Assembly (NCBI RefSeq): GCF_028476545.1
Contig: NW_026732723.1
Location: 162,966-226,965 of the forward strand
Length of the DNA stretch: 64,000 bases
Source of the DNA: Physella acuta
Taxonomy: Eukaryota; Mollusca; Gastropoda; Physidae
Reading direction: 5' to 3'
Shown here: piece after piece, positions 49,131 to 60,045 of the stretch
How the letters are laid out: every line of letters starts with the position of its first letter
How positions within the stretch are numbered: the stretch's first letter is position 1
Position numbers and translations under genes: made by a program
The notes under the pieces: model-generated
What the model saw: only the letters and a program-made list of their open reading frames with translations
The model's database searches: none
What the model was told of the DNA's origin: nothing

Positions 49131-50451
49131 CCGACGCTTCTTATATTTACATCAATACAATCAGGCACTTCTAATGACGTCACCACACATGGCCATAGTG
49201 TGACTCAATGGACCACTCACTAGCCAGAGGTCAGCAGGTCAGCTAGTGATGTGCTATGTGTGAGTACCATTCAGAAGTATCAATAGTTCATTAGGTAGAG
49301 TTGAACAACCGAACCGCCTGAAATGACTTGGAGTTTTAAGTTGCGTAGTAAGTTTTATCTTTTAAATAGTTGACCAATACGATTTTAAAAAACAAAATAC
49401 TCTTCTTTTCGTTGTGGCTTTATCGAAACAAAGATTATAATTATATAATTTATTTTAATAACTACATACATTACACATAAATAAATAATAATAAATAAAT
49501 AAATACATGTGTTATGTAAGTACTGTATGTAAGTGTATACACAGATACTTCAGGAAGGTAATCAATGAACCATTAAGTTTTACATATCAATATCAGCTAG
49601 GAACAAACGCAATGTTTACTTGCTTGATTAAGTTTCAAGTGCTTCCCTAGTTTTATATTACAGCACTGTTGAAGTTTACTCATTGTTTTTACAAGTATCA
49701 GTAAATGTTTCCAAGAAATTGTGCACGTCTTGAATCCATGTAACAGCTGTTGGAGGTTGGTTGAGGGGTACTAAATACACAGTGGATAAATGGTTTACAA
49801 TTTGCAGCTCAGCGGGGTGGATTAGATTTAGAAGGTGAACAAGTTTTAAGAGGGGATTAGGATAATAAAACAAACGACTTTAATTCGGATAGGAAGGGGA
49901 TGGGGTTGAGTATAAAATGTGCAAGTTTAAACTCGTAAGCTGAGAAAAAAACTGATATTCTATGTGTGTGGGTATGTACCGATGTATGTGTGTGGTGCCG
50001 TGTGTTTTAGTAGTGTAATATGTGTGTGTGCGTTCATAGTTACATGTGTGTTTTGTGTGTTTTTAAGTGTGTGGATTTTGTAAAAATGAAGTGTTCTGTA
50101 ATTGAGATTTTTTTGTTAATGTGTGTATGAATGTGTTGAATTATGGGTGTCTGTTCATTTGCGTATACAGGTTGTGTTTGTTTTTAAACGTATGTATTTA
50201 TGAATACCTATATGTTTGTAAGTGTGTATGCATGCGTGAGTGCTTGTGAGTATCCACGACACGTCACCACAGCCTGTTGTCTACGTTACACCGTGTTATC
50301 GCCAGCTGACGCTGCAAGTCACCCCCCCCCCCCCACCCCTGCCCGCCCATCTAGATAAAAGTAATAAAACATATTTTGGACACATCCACATCTAAAAGAA
50401 AAACTGAAGTCGAGTGTACAAAAGGCATTCACCGACTCATTAACTAAGTGT
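49131..50451. other. Spacer, nothing recognised
   Basis: AT-rich, then TGTGTG-rich near 49960..50230. A C run lies near 50322. Confidence 0.5.
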
Positions 50452-50562
50452 GAAAGTAAGCAGAAATTAAGCAGAAATTAAGCAGAAAGTAAGCAGAAAT
50501 TAAGCAGAAAGTAAGCAGAAAGTAAGCAGAAAGTAAGCAGAAAGTAAGCAGAAAGTAATTAA
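50452..50562. repeat. Minisatellite, 11-bp unit
   Basis: About ten copies of AGCAGAAAGTA or AGCAGAAATTA. Confidence 0.92.
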
Positions 50563-50643
50563 AAAAGTAGCAGTACGCCATCAGAAAGCAGAGATTCTTC
50601 CAGGCATCTCTTCGGGGGTGGGTGGGGGCGGAGTCCCTAAGAA

Positions 50644-50895
50644 CAGAGTTTCTTCCAGGCATCCGTTCGAGGGGGGGAAGGGGCTAAGCCCCCCCCCCCC
50701 CCCCCCCCGAAGAAAATCTACCCCCCCCCCCCCCGGAACGAAATGGAATTTATATATTTATATATAGAAAATATATACTTTTAACAGTGTCCGCCACCCC
50801 CCCCCCCCCTCCGAAGAAAGTCTACCGCACCCCCCCTCCGAATATTTCCAGTGCCCCCCCCCCCACCCGGAGAAAAAAGTCTGGAAGAAACACTG
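50644..50895. mobile_element. hAT-type MITE, TTTCTTCCAG family, C-rich
   Basis: A 252-bp element with left end CAGAGTTTCTTCCAGGC and right end GTCTGGAAGAAACACTG. It is flanked by CCTAAGAA (50636..50643) and CCTTAGAA (50896..50903), an 8-bp duplication with one change. The inside has C runs up to more than 20 bases and GTGTCCGCCACC, shared with 180..338. A similar head (CAGAGATTCTTCCAGGCATC) at 50589 and similar C-rich sequence at 50904..51075 suggest it inserted in, or beside, an older copy. Confidence 0.8.
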
Positions 50896-51364
50896 CCTTA
50901 GAAGAACATCTACCGCCCCCTCCCCCAACGATCGAAATGGACATTAAATAGAAAATATATTTTTTTTACCAGTTTCCGCCCCCCCCCCCCACCTCGGAAA
51001 TTTTAGTCCGCCCCTCCCTCGAAAATTTTAAGTGCCCCCCTTCCTTCCCCGGAGAAAAACTGGCAGAAAGTCAGCTGTAGACAGTAAAACACTATCACCA
51101 TATCGAAGACAATCATGTCGCTTGTTGACGTTTAACAAGCATTTACTGACATGGTTGCACTGATGTGTTAAGGGTTCTTACACGTCAACATATCACGTGA
51201 TGTATCACAGCTAGATACACCACACAGCAGAGGTCAACGTGTTAACGTCGGATTCATTACCCGCCCATACAAGGTTGGCTCTGATTGGCTCCACCATGTC
51301 CACGGAAGTAGGTCACGTCTTGACCTGCGCTGGGTTCTTTTGATTAATTTCAGTACACTTATCA

Positions 51365-51437
51365 GCCGAAATAGCTCAGTTGGGAGAGCGTTAGACTGAA
51401 GATCTAAAGGTCCCTGGTTCGATCCCGGGTTTCGGCA
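51365..51437 (+). tRNA. trnF-GAA: tRNA-Phe (GAA)
   Basis: A complete 73-bp nuclear tRNA gene. The acceptor arms GCCGAAA and TTTCGGC pair fully, followed by discriminator A. The A box (TAGCTCAGTTGG) and B box (GGTTCGATCCC) are consensus. The anticodon GAA at 51398..51400 sits in the loop CTGAAGA, so it reads UUU/UUC phenylalanine codons in cytosolic translation. There is no intron and no encoded CCA, as usual for animals. A run of T at 51442..51450, five bases after the gene, is a good RNA polymerase III terminator. As I recall it, the sequence matches the standard animal (including human) tRNA-Phe base for base, so this is very likely a working gene and not a SINE head. Confidence 0.98.
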
Positions 51438-51441
51438 GTCG

Positions 51442-51450
51442 TTTTTTTTT
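51442..51450 (+). terminator. RNA polymerase III T-run terminator of tRNA-Phe
   Basis: Nine T residues begin five bases after the tRNA 3' end, which is the usual polymerase III stop signal. Confidence 0.9.
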
Positions 51451-52239
51451 AACTGACAAAACTTTTTGATACATATAATAATAAAAATTCGTGCCTTTTA
51501 CAAGAGAATAGGAACGACTCGGTATTTCGCAAGTGTAAAGGGTGTGTTTTTTATATTTAACCTCGCTATAGTATTGTCTAGAAACGAGGTCAACTCGTGT
51601 TTTCACCGGAGAATTCCTGTTCGCACTTCAGTTTTGTAGCAGTTGTCATCAACAAAATCTGACACCTAGTCAACGATGACAGGTAAATTTGACATGGCTT
51701 TTCTGTGTGTCACACAAGGGAATACACACTGGTCATAAATATATAAAAATATCGAATGGATTTGTGTATGACCTTCAGGCAAAACAATGTGCAAGTAATT
51801 ATATTAATGGATCAGGAGCTTGAACTTCCTGTGGCGGCCATTTCTTAACTCCATCTGTCTGGGGCAGTCGTGGAGCTTAATTGGAGCTGAACTATCCAAA
51901 ATAATCTGGCCACACAAACCACTGTTGTCAGTACCACACAGCCGGAACATGCAAATGTAATGTGGTTCTCTCCCTTTGTCAAATATGGGTTAAAAATACC
52001 TCGAGCTCTGTTGACGTCTTTGTGGCATAAAAAACAAATTTGTTGGTTGTTGTACTGTGCACTTTTAGCTGAGAAACATTCCTCACACAAGAAACTCCTG
52101 AGATTAGCCTATATCTTGTCTACATTAGGTTACACAAAGCGATATTTTATTCAAATTATAACTCATTTTTATTTCAGAATATACCCGTTGCGTCTTCAAT
52201 ACAAATACTGCAACTGATTTCAAAAGCAAACTGTTCGTG
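51451..52239. other. Spacer after the tRNA gene
   Basis: Overlapping frames of 71-85 codons, none recognisable. Confidence 0.5.
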
Positions 52240-52584
<345 letters not shown>

Positions 52585-52718
52585 GCGAGTTAAGGCGACG
52601 AGTAAAAGTTTTGTTTGTGAATCGTGACGAATGTAAAGACAGAACGAATAAAAAAAAAATCAAGCATGATCCCCTCCCTCTCCCACCTTAACATATGGAC
52701 CTAGTTATTTATACCTTG

Positions 52719-52792
52719 TCAGCTAGAGGCAGCTAGATATTTTATGGCTGGGGGCAGCTAGATATTTTATGGCTGGGGGCAGCTATATATTC
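52719..52792. repeat. Short tandem repeat, 25-bp unit
   Basis: GGGGGCAGCTAGATATTTTA plus TGGCT occurs about three times, directly before the repeat at 52791. Confidence 0.8.
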
Positions 52793-53980
52793 TACTAGGC
52801 ATGCTGCCCAGCTTCGCTTAGGCTTTCGAAAACATTGAGAATTTGAATGCTTAATTAATTCGCCCGAGGGTCGGTCTACGACCTCAAGAGTTATGAAGAG
52901 GTTCCTCCGTGGACATTTTTTTTTAATTTATAGCTCATATAAGGTACCGGTCAGTCGAGGTCAGTTTTGACCCCCTCATCGTAGACTTTTCGGCCAACCG
53001 GCCCCCGTGTTCTGTCGCCCCAAGGCAAGATCCTGCCAAATTTGAAGCGCCTGCGGCGCCGGGAAGTGCCCTATCGGACACCCGACAATCTAGATCTAGA
53101 TCTAGATTCCTAAAAGAATTTTTTTTTTAAGTTTAGCCCGAGCATAATTAAAAAAAATACATTAACCAAGTTGACTTGGTGTGTCTCGAACCCGCACCAC
53201 CTGCGTGGTTTAATGTACACTAACATCTCCGCTATTTAGGCACCTTATAATATTCGGAGAATGAAACACGTATTTTAAAATCTTAACTTACGCGAATATG
53301 CCTATTCTTTCAAATTAATTTTTTTATCTCAAATTAGCCAGTTCCAAACAAAGATTTTGTATAAAATAAATAAGTCTTGAAATAGTTTAGTCCTAATATA
53401 GAAATTTATTTTTGGAATTGATTTTAGAGAAGTTAGAGTCTAAATCTAGATCTTAGCGTCTACGTCTAGATCTAGTCTAGTTATTGCGTAGATTTAGATT
53501 TAGATTTAGAATCTAGTCTAGATCTAGAATCCAAATACATAAAATAAATTTTATGAGTTTAGTCCGGAAAAATTGTATTGTATACATTTCATAGTGTACG
53601 TAGATCTAAATCAAATTTGAATGAAATAGTTCATTTCTTTTTATTCAAAACACAGCAGATGACGTCATTAGTTAATGTATAAGCAATAGCGACGTCACAG
53701 TTTTATGCGTTCTTTTTCACATGTATTAATGCTTTTCCGGTTGCATAAATAATACTGTTTCTCTACATTCGAATACGCCTTTAATTTTTATTTTTCTTCT
53801 TTAAGTAAAATTGTGGTTATACATTTAAAACATCTAACATATTATTTTCAACAAAAGTCCGTAAAAAGTTCTCCATATACCGCTGCCGATTCTGACGTGA
53901 TGTCCGGCGAAAATTTTTTGCGGACAGAGAAAGAGAGAGAGAGAGAGATGTGCGAACGTGGGGATTTATATATTAGGATT
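52791..53980. mobile_element. Unclassified dispersed repeat, about 1.2 kb
   Basis: It begins TCTACTAGGCATGCTGCCCA, like the edge at 22150, and by position seems to end GGATTTATATATTAGGATT. It contains two CTAGAT-rich palindromic stretches (about 53088..53107 and 53438..53532), a reversed tRNA-like head (53175..53243) and a GA run near 53930..53948. I see no protein. The family is unknown to me. Confidence 0.4.
53175..53243 (-). repeat. tRNA-like segment inside the 1.2-kb repeat
   Basis: On the minus strand an A-box-like AATAGCGGAGATG and a B box GGTTCGAGACA are at tRNA spacing. The arms do not pair as a full tRNA should, so I read it as a SINE-like head, not a working tRNA. Confidence 0.45.
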
Positions 53981-54064
53981 GCTGGTCAGCTAAGGGGCAC
54001 CTAAATATTGACTGACATTTGGTCTAGATTCAACAGAGAGAGTCGTTCGGCTGATCATACATAT

Positions 54065-54346
54065 GTATCAAATGTTTATCGAATGTTTATCGAATGTTTA
54101 TCAAATGTTTATCAAATGTTTATCAAATGTTTATCAAATGTTTATCAAATGTTTATCAAATGTTTATCAAATGTTCATCAAATGTTCATCAAATGTTTAT
54201 CAAATGTTTATCAAATATTTATCAACTGTTTATCAAATGTTTATCAAATGTTTATCAAATGTTTATCAAATGTTTATCAAATGTTTATCAAATGTTTATC
54301 AAATGTTTATCAAATGTTTATTAAATGTTTATTAAATGTTTATCAA
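54065..54346. repeat. Minisatellite, 11-bp unit
   Basis: About 25 copies of AAATGTTTATC, very uniform. It opens all three plus frames (up to 207 codons) without being a gene. Confidence 0.97.
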
Positions 54347-54925
54347 GCGACCATCGCTTGTACTCTTACATCTAAAACAAATTTAAGTTTTGTTTCGTTT
54401 TCTTCTCTTGAATCCACTTCAAAACATGTCATTATACCAGCTTATAAAATACATATTGTATTTTACTTTAATGTTCAATTAAAATGCAAACTTGGCTTCG
54501 TCAGACGCTGTATTTTTCCACGATCTCATCACGACGGCGCGTGCCGCCTAAACCTCACTCACCCCGTCAGCACGTGCTGGACATGGCTCTGTAAGACCCG
54601 GGGTCAGCTCGGAGCTAAAGGCGGGGCTTAATTGGCTGGCCAGCGGCAAGTGTGACAAAAATTGGTGTAACCTAATGGACGCTGAAAAAATTAAAGTGTA
54701 ATTTCTATTCTGTTTTTATTTAGTTGATCGATTTGGTTGGGTCTCATTGTATGATGCATGGTTGAACAACTGATCAAATCAAATTCACGTGTAACAGAAT
54801 TGTGACGTTTAAATTCACATTCTGCGTATGTGGATTTTTAATATAACATCTTTAATACATCAGCAGTTTAAAACAAAAATGTACACACAAATACTGATAC
54901 AAAACTATTCACAACTATGTACAAG
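54347..54925. other. Spacer, nothing recognised
   Basis: A more GC-rich patch lies at 54500..54640; no domain in any frame. Confidence 0.5.
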
Positions 54926-55530
<605 letters not shown>

Positions 55531-55574
55531 ATAAATAAAATGTACAAACAATGAAAAATTAATAATTTTACTCG

Positions 55575-55968
55575 GGGGTCATCCAAAAATGACATCACAC
55601 TCGTAGGGGGGAGGGGGGGGGGTCCGTAATTTTGTGACGATGTGTGATGAGGGGGTAGGGAGGGGGGTTCAGATGTTGCGACGTCACATTTTTGCATTAT
55701 AAAAAAGCAATGTATGAAAACGAATTTTAGACGTTTTTTCGCATTTTAGATAACTGTTTTAATTAATTGTAATAGTTTAGACAAGATTTTAGAAAAATAT
55801 CGATGTTTTAAAAAAATTCAACTGCATTTTTGAGGGGGGTTGTAGGTTGATGTGTGACGTCATTTTAGGGGGGGGGGATCTGGCTTTTTGTGACGACGTG
55901 TGACGGAGGGGAGGGGGGGGGAGGTAAAAATCGTCAAAAAAAGCTTGACGTCATTTATAGATGACCCC
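55575..55968. mobile_element. Inverted-repeat MITE, GGGGTCAT ends
   Basis: The left end GGGGTCATCCAAAAATGACA and right end (reversed) GGGGTCATCTATAAATGACG match over about 23 bp with three or four differences. TCG is on both sides (55572..55574, 55969..55971), a possible 3-bp duplication. The inside has repeats of TGTGACG and several G tracts. I know such ends from many invertebrates but cannot name the superfamily with certainty. Confidence 0.75.
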
Positions 55969-56309
55969 TCGGGAAAATATTTTTAAATAAAGTTATATTA
56001 AAAAATAAGGGAGGCAAGCAGTAAATAAACCCCCCCAATAAATATAATTTTTCAAAATTATAATACATCTGTTTTAATTGGATAACTTTCTAATGACAAT
56101 AGAAAAATTAAAACTAAAACATGTTTCTTAAATTATTTTAAACGGATTTTATTTTACATATATAATAATAGTTTCATTTATATCTTCTTGTAAACACTTT
56201 AGATATATTTTTAAAAAATATTTTTAAATAAATTCATAATCTCTCTCTTGGTTAATGATGTTATCACCTAAGCGACTTCGTATTTGAGTTTACCATCTAT
56301 CTAATACTA

Positions 56310-56770
56310 CTAAAACTCAACTTTGTTTACATGTTTGAATATTTATTTGTTTGTCTGATTTCTTACTGTAAGGAAACTGCTGTATATGGGGGGCTGTAAA
56401 ATAGTATGTAGGTAGAGAATAATTTTTGATTGCAGACAGACTGTTAATCACACATTTTTTAAAGACATTAATTAATTTATTGATTTATTCATAGGTAGAT
56501 TAACCACATTTGTTTTAAAGTTTTAGAACAATGGCTTAACTTTGACTGAATAGTGATGTTTGATAACTCATTTTTTTGTTTGTTTGTTTTTCTGATTTGT
56601 TATTGGGGAGAATCTTCATTATGTGTAGAGCTGTGAAATGGTATTTTGAGTGGTAAATATTGTTCCTTCTTAAACGCACGGTTAATTACAAACTAATTTA
56701 AAGCCGTTAATTAATTTATTGATATATTCATGGTTAGATTAACCACATTGTATATAAAAGTTTAGAACAA
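56310..56770. repeat. Diverged tandem duplication, about 225-bp unit
   Basis: Both copies share, in order, TTTGTTTGT.T.TCTGATTT, GGGG..., CTGT.AAAT.GTAT, TTAATTAATTTATTGAT and GATTAACCACATT.... AAAGTTTTAGAACAATG. The second starts near 56545. Confidence 0.8.
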
Positions 56771-56865
56771 TGACAGTAGTAATAGTAAAAAGATATATTT
56801 TCTTTTTACAACAATGTTTTCAATTATTTTTCCTAAGGCCTACATGTGAATGATAAGGTTGACTA

Positions 56866-57118
56866 TCAGGACCTCGCGGGGCACAGGGCAGGTGAAGTAG
56901 AGTTCACCTGTTTGTTTGTCCTAAGCATATGAAGGGATAGTGTGGTCAGAGATATGCTCGGCTGGAATCGTTTTTTTAAACGATAAAAACATGTTGTCTG
57001 AGACTTGGCGGGACACTGGGCAGGTGAAGTAGAGTTGAGTAGGTCACCTGTGACGTCAGTATATGAAGGGATAGTCCGAAATCGTTGTTTTCGGTGTTTT
57101 TAAAAGATAAAAAAACAT
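56866..57118 (-). mobile_element. Two SINE 3' fragments in tandem
   Basis: GGGCAGGTGAAGTAGAGTT and ATATGAAGGGATAGT appear at about 56890 and again at about 57018. Both are followed by the same non-SINE tail (AAATCGTT... AAAGATAAAAA), so a truncated SINE plus its flank was duplicated as a block of roughly 125 bp. Confidence 0.78.
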
Positions 57119-57164
57119 ATGTTTGAATGTGGAGTCTGTTTTTTTGTGACGATAAGTGACACTG

Positions 57165-57458
57165 CAGTAGCGTAGCGAGGAGGGTGGGGCGGGGGGGGGG
57201 GGGGGACATGTCCCCGGGCGCCGACCTTAGGGGGCGCCAAAATGGGTTGGAAAAATAAATTGACAGGTTGAGGGGGGTGCAAATCGAAAGTTTGAAGTGG
57301 GGGGGGGGGGGTGCAAATCGAAATCTTGAGATGGGGGGGGGGTGGTGGTGCACATCGAAAGTTTGAGGGGGGTGCATATCAAAATCTTGGCGGGGGGGGG
57401 GGGGGGGTTCAAATAAAAAATTTGTCCCCGGGCGCAGAAAAGGGTCGCTACGCCTCTG
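57165..57458. mobile_element. hAT-type MITE, CAGAGGCGTAGC family, expanded core
   Basis: The left end CAGTAGCGTAGCGAGG and right end GGGTCGCTACGCCTCTG are inverted repeats. AGTGACAC/AGTGACAG lie near the two ends, an imperfect target duplication (two bases off on the left). The inside starts CCCCGGGCGCCGACCTTAGG, as in 13367..13602, then four to five units of GTGCAAATCGAAAGTTTGAG with growing G tracts. Confidence 0.82.
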
Positions 57459-57465
57459 AGTGACA

Positions 57466-57493
57466 GACGTGATGTTTTTTGATGGATGACCCC
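57466..57493. mobile_element. Possible right end of a GGGGTCAT-type MITE
   Basis: ACGTGATG then TTTTTTGATGGATGACCCCC resembles the right end at 55945..55968. The hAT-type element at 57165 may sit inside this older one. No left end is clear. Confidence 0.3.
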
Positions 57494-57562
57494 CGAAACC
57501 CACAGTTATCCAACGGGTGACGGGTAGTCTAGTTTTCAATTAACATTGAGCTTGTGTTAGGG

Positions 57563-57625
57563 TAGGGGTCGGCAACCTTTAGAGACAAAATTTACCAGTT
57601 TTTAAAGAGCCACTTAATAATAATG
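57563..57625 (+). mobile_element. hAT-like end (GGGGTCGGCAACC), relic
   Basis: TAGGGGTCGGCAACCTTTAG and AAAGAGCCACTT follow the widespread hAT MITE end pattern. No partner end was found downstream. Confidence 0.5.
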
Positions 57626-57852
57626 TTTGCGTTTAATCTTACATTTATTTGTATCCCAACTATGAGCACAAAATCCCCATCACCCACTGGACGTTAATTA
57701 GATAAACTCATTATACTCATGTGAACTAGATATACTCTGATATACATATAAATGTTTTACATGAAATATTTTAAGATGTGAAGAAACACAAAACAACTGT
57801 GTGAAGATTACTAACAGATCAAAATTTGCTGAAGCCATTTCTTTTTCAAGAA

Positions 57853-57949
57853 ACAGGTATTAAACCAACATAGCAACAATGATCTACTAATTTATTTTAC
57901 CTACAGGTATTAAACCAACATAGCAACAATGATCTTTTAATTTATTGTA
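57853..57949. repeat. Tandem duplication, about 50 bp
   Basis: ACAGGTATTAAACCAACATA and GCAACAATGATCT occur twice in a row with few changes. Confidence 0.9.
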
Positions 57950-58513
57950 ACTTAGCGTGTAACCTTCTTCATATGCTCTAGCAACCTAGCAAACTAGGCC
58001 TTGCGTAAATCTGCCTCGAACAATCACGCACACAATAATGTTCAATTTTTATTTATTTATTACATCGGTATGTAGATTTCCATGTATATTTCCATGGTTT
58101 TGTAATAAAATATGAATATTACAATTATTTTATAAAAATATAACTTTAGCTAAGTTTTTACTGCCGTCATAATGAAGGTTCTAATTAACGTCCACGAGTG
58201 TGTATTAATGAACGCCCAATTATATATGCGTCAATTAATGTGGAGTTTTTATACTCACTTCCCACAATCTTGGGGACACAAAATATCGTCAACGACCATC
58301 ACTCGTATCGATTCTTTGATAAGAGAAACAGACCTGGACGCGGTACTCGTAGATGCGATACTAATAGAGTCGTATCGATTTCCGTTAAATGAGGTGTTTG
58401 GATAGCCGGGGTTTAATCCAGTCTGTTTATGGATGATGATCCTTAATCCGCATTAACCGGAAATTTTCGTCTAGAGTGTGGCACAAGTATGTAACATAAA
58501 TATTTAACAAATT
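57950..58513. other. Spacer, nothing recognised
   Basis: A 77-codon plus frame at 58172..58405 has no known domain. Confidence 0.45.
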
Positions 58514-58670
<157 letters not shown>

Positions 58671-59073
58671 TCACATAAAATAGATAGACCTATAGGTTGA
58701 AAAAGGTCTCCGACACACTAAAGTTATTGCATATTTGCATTTATTACATAAATACATTTATTACATTGTTACATGTATAACATAGTTGCATGTGTAACAT
58801 AGTTACATTTATTACACAGTTAAATTACTACACAGTTAAATTATTACACAGTTAAATTTTTTATTGATGGCTATGGAGGGAAAGGACTTTCGGACAGAAA
58901 TGAGAAGTTCTTCCACTGTGAATGTCTTCAATAGACACAGCCCCTCTGAGGCCAGCATTAAATATGTAGACCTCAATATGTCAAATCATCCCCGGTATCT
59001 GACTTATATCTAGGTCACGTGATGTCACGTGAACGTTCTTTGGGAGCAGTCTTGTGAATCATGCCAACAGATT
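58671..59073. other. Spacer with TTACA words
   Basis: ACACAGTTAAATTA and ATAGTTACAT words repeat loosely at 58730..58860. Confidence 0.5.
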
Positions 59074-59640
59074 TCCTGAATATTTGATTAGTGGTACTTT
59101 TTGTGAATATTAGATTAGTGGTACTTTTTGTGAATATTTGATTAGTGGTACTTTTTGTGAATATTTGATTACTGATAATTTTTGAGAATATTTAATTAGT
59201 GGTACTTTTTGTGAATATTTGATTAGTTGTACTTTTTGTGAATATTTGATTAGTGGTACTTTTTGTGAATATTTAATTAGTTGTACATTTTGTGAATATT
59301 TGATTACTGATAATTTTTGAGAATATTTAATTAGTGGTACTTTTTGTGAATATTTGATTAGTTGTACTTTTTGTGAATATTTGATTAGTGGTACTTTTTG
59401 TGAATATTTGATTACTGATACTCTTTGTGAATATTTGATTACTGATACTTTTTGTGAATATTTAATTAGTTGTAGTTTTTGTGAATATTTGATTACTGAT
59501 AATTTTTGTGAATATTTAATTTGCGGTACTTTTTGTGAATATTTGATTAGTGGTACTTTTTGTGAATATTTGATTAGTGTACTTTTTGTGAATAATTGAT
59601 AAGTAATACTTTTTGTGAATATTTAATTGGTTGTACTTTT
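59074..59640. repeat. Minisatellite, 27-bp unit
   Basis: About 21 copies of GTGAATATTTGATTAGTGGT plus ACTTTTT, with variants (ACTGATA, GTTGTA) that recur in order and so show block copying. Confidence 0.96.
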
Positions 59641-60045
59641 TTGATGAAAGTAAAAAGGTGTCTATTATTAAATTAGCCCGTATCGTCATGTCTGTTGGCC
59701 TAATGAAGTTGCCTCTAGCCAATAGCAGATCGTCTATTGCTCATCGGTTCGACAGTTTACTGACTATGTACCTTTTCTATATGTTTTTAAGACAGGTGCA
59801 GGCATAAGCTAAACAGTTATATGCATTTGTTTACCTATGATAGCGTACGTTTCCCACGCAAAAGATTCGCATCCAAACCAGATTTTTAAAACACTGGACC
59901 GACTTGCTGTGAGATACGAATGTCTGCAAATCATCGTAACAAATGACGGAGGTTAAAGGGTCATCACACGCCACACTTAAATATCGAGTTATCGGACTTG
60001 GCGTGACGTAACTCTCACGTGCGGAAGTAGCTGACCCAGTTAACC
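59641..60045. other. Spacer, nothing recognised
   Basis: No coding or repeat signal. Confidence 0.5.

Noticed and set aside
48457-49186. Several 60-178-codon minus frames (VGSVCWEC-like)
   Set aside because: They follow a 13-bp array.
50589-51075. Outer hAT-type element around 50644..50895
   Set aside because: A left end (CAGAGATTCTTCCAGG) exists, but no matching right end or 8-bp flank was found.
54008-54631. 207-codon plus frame
   Set aside because: Mostly an 11-bp array; the part after the array has no known domain.
56976-57539. 187-codon proline-rich minus frame
   Set aside because: It reads through the MITE at 57165..57458, whose G tracts give proline runs.
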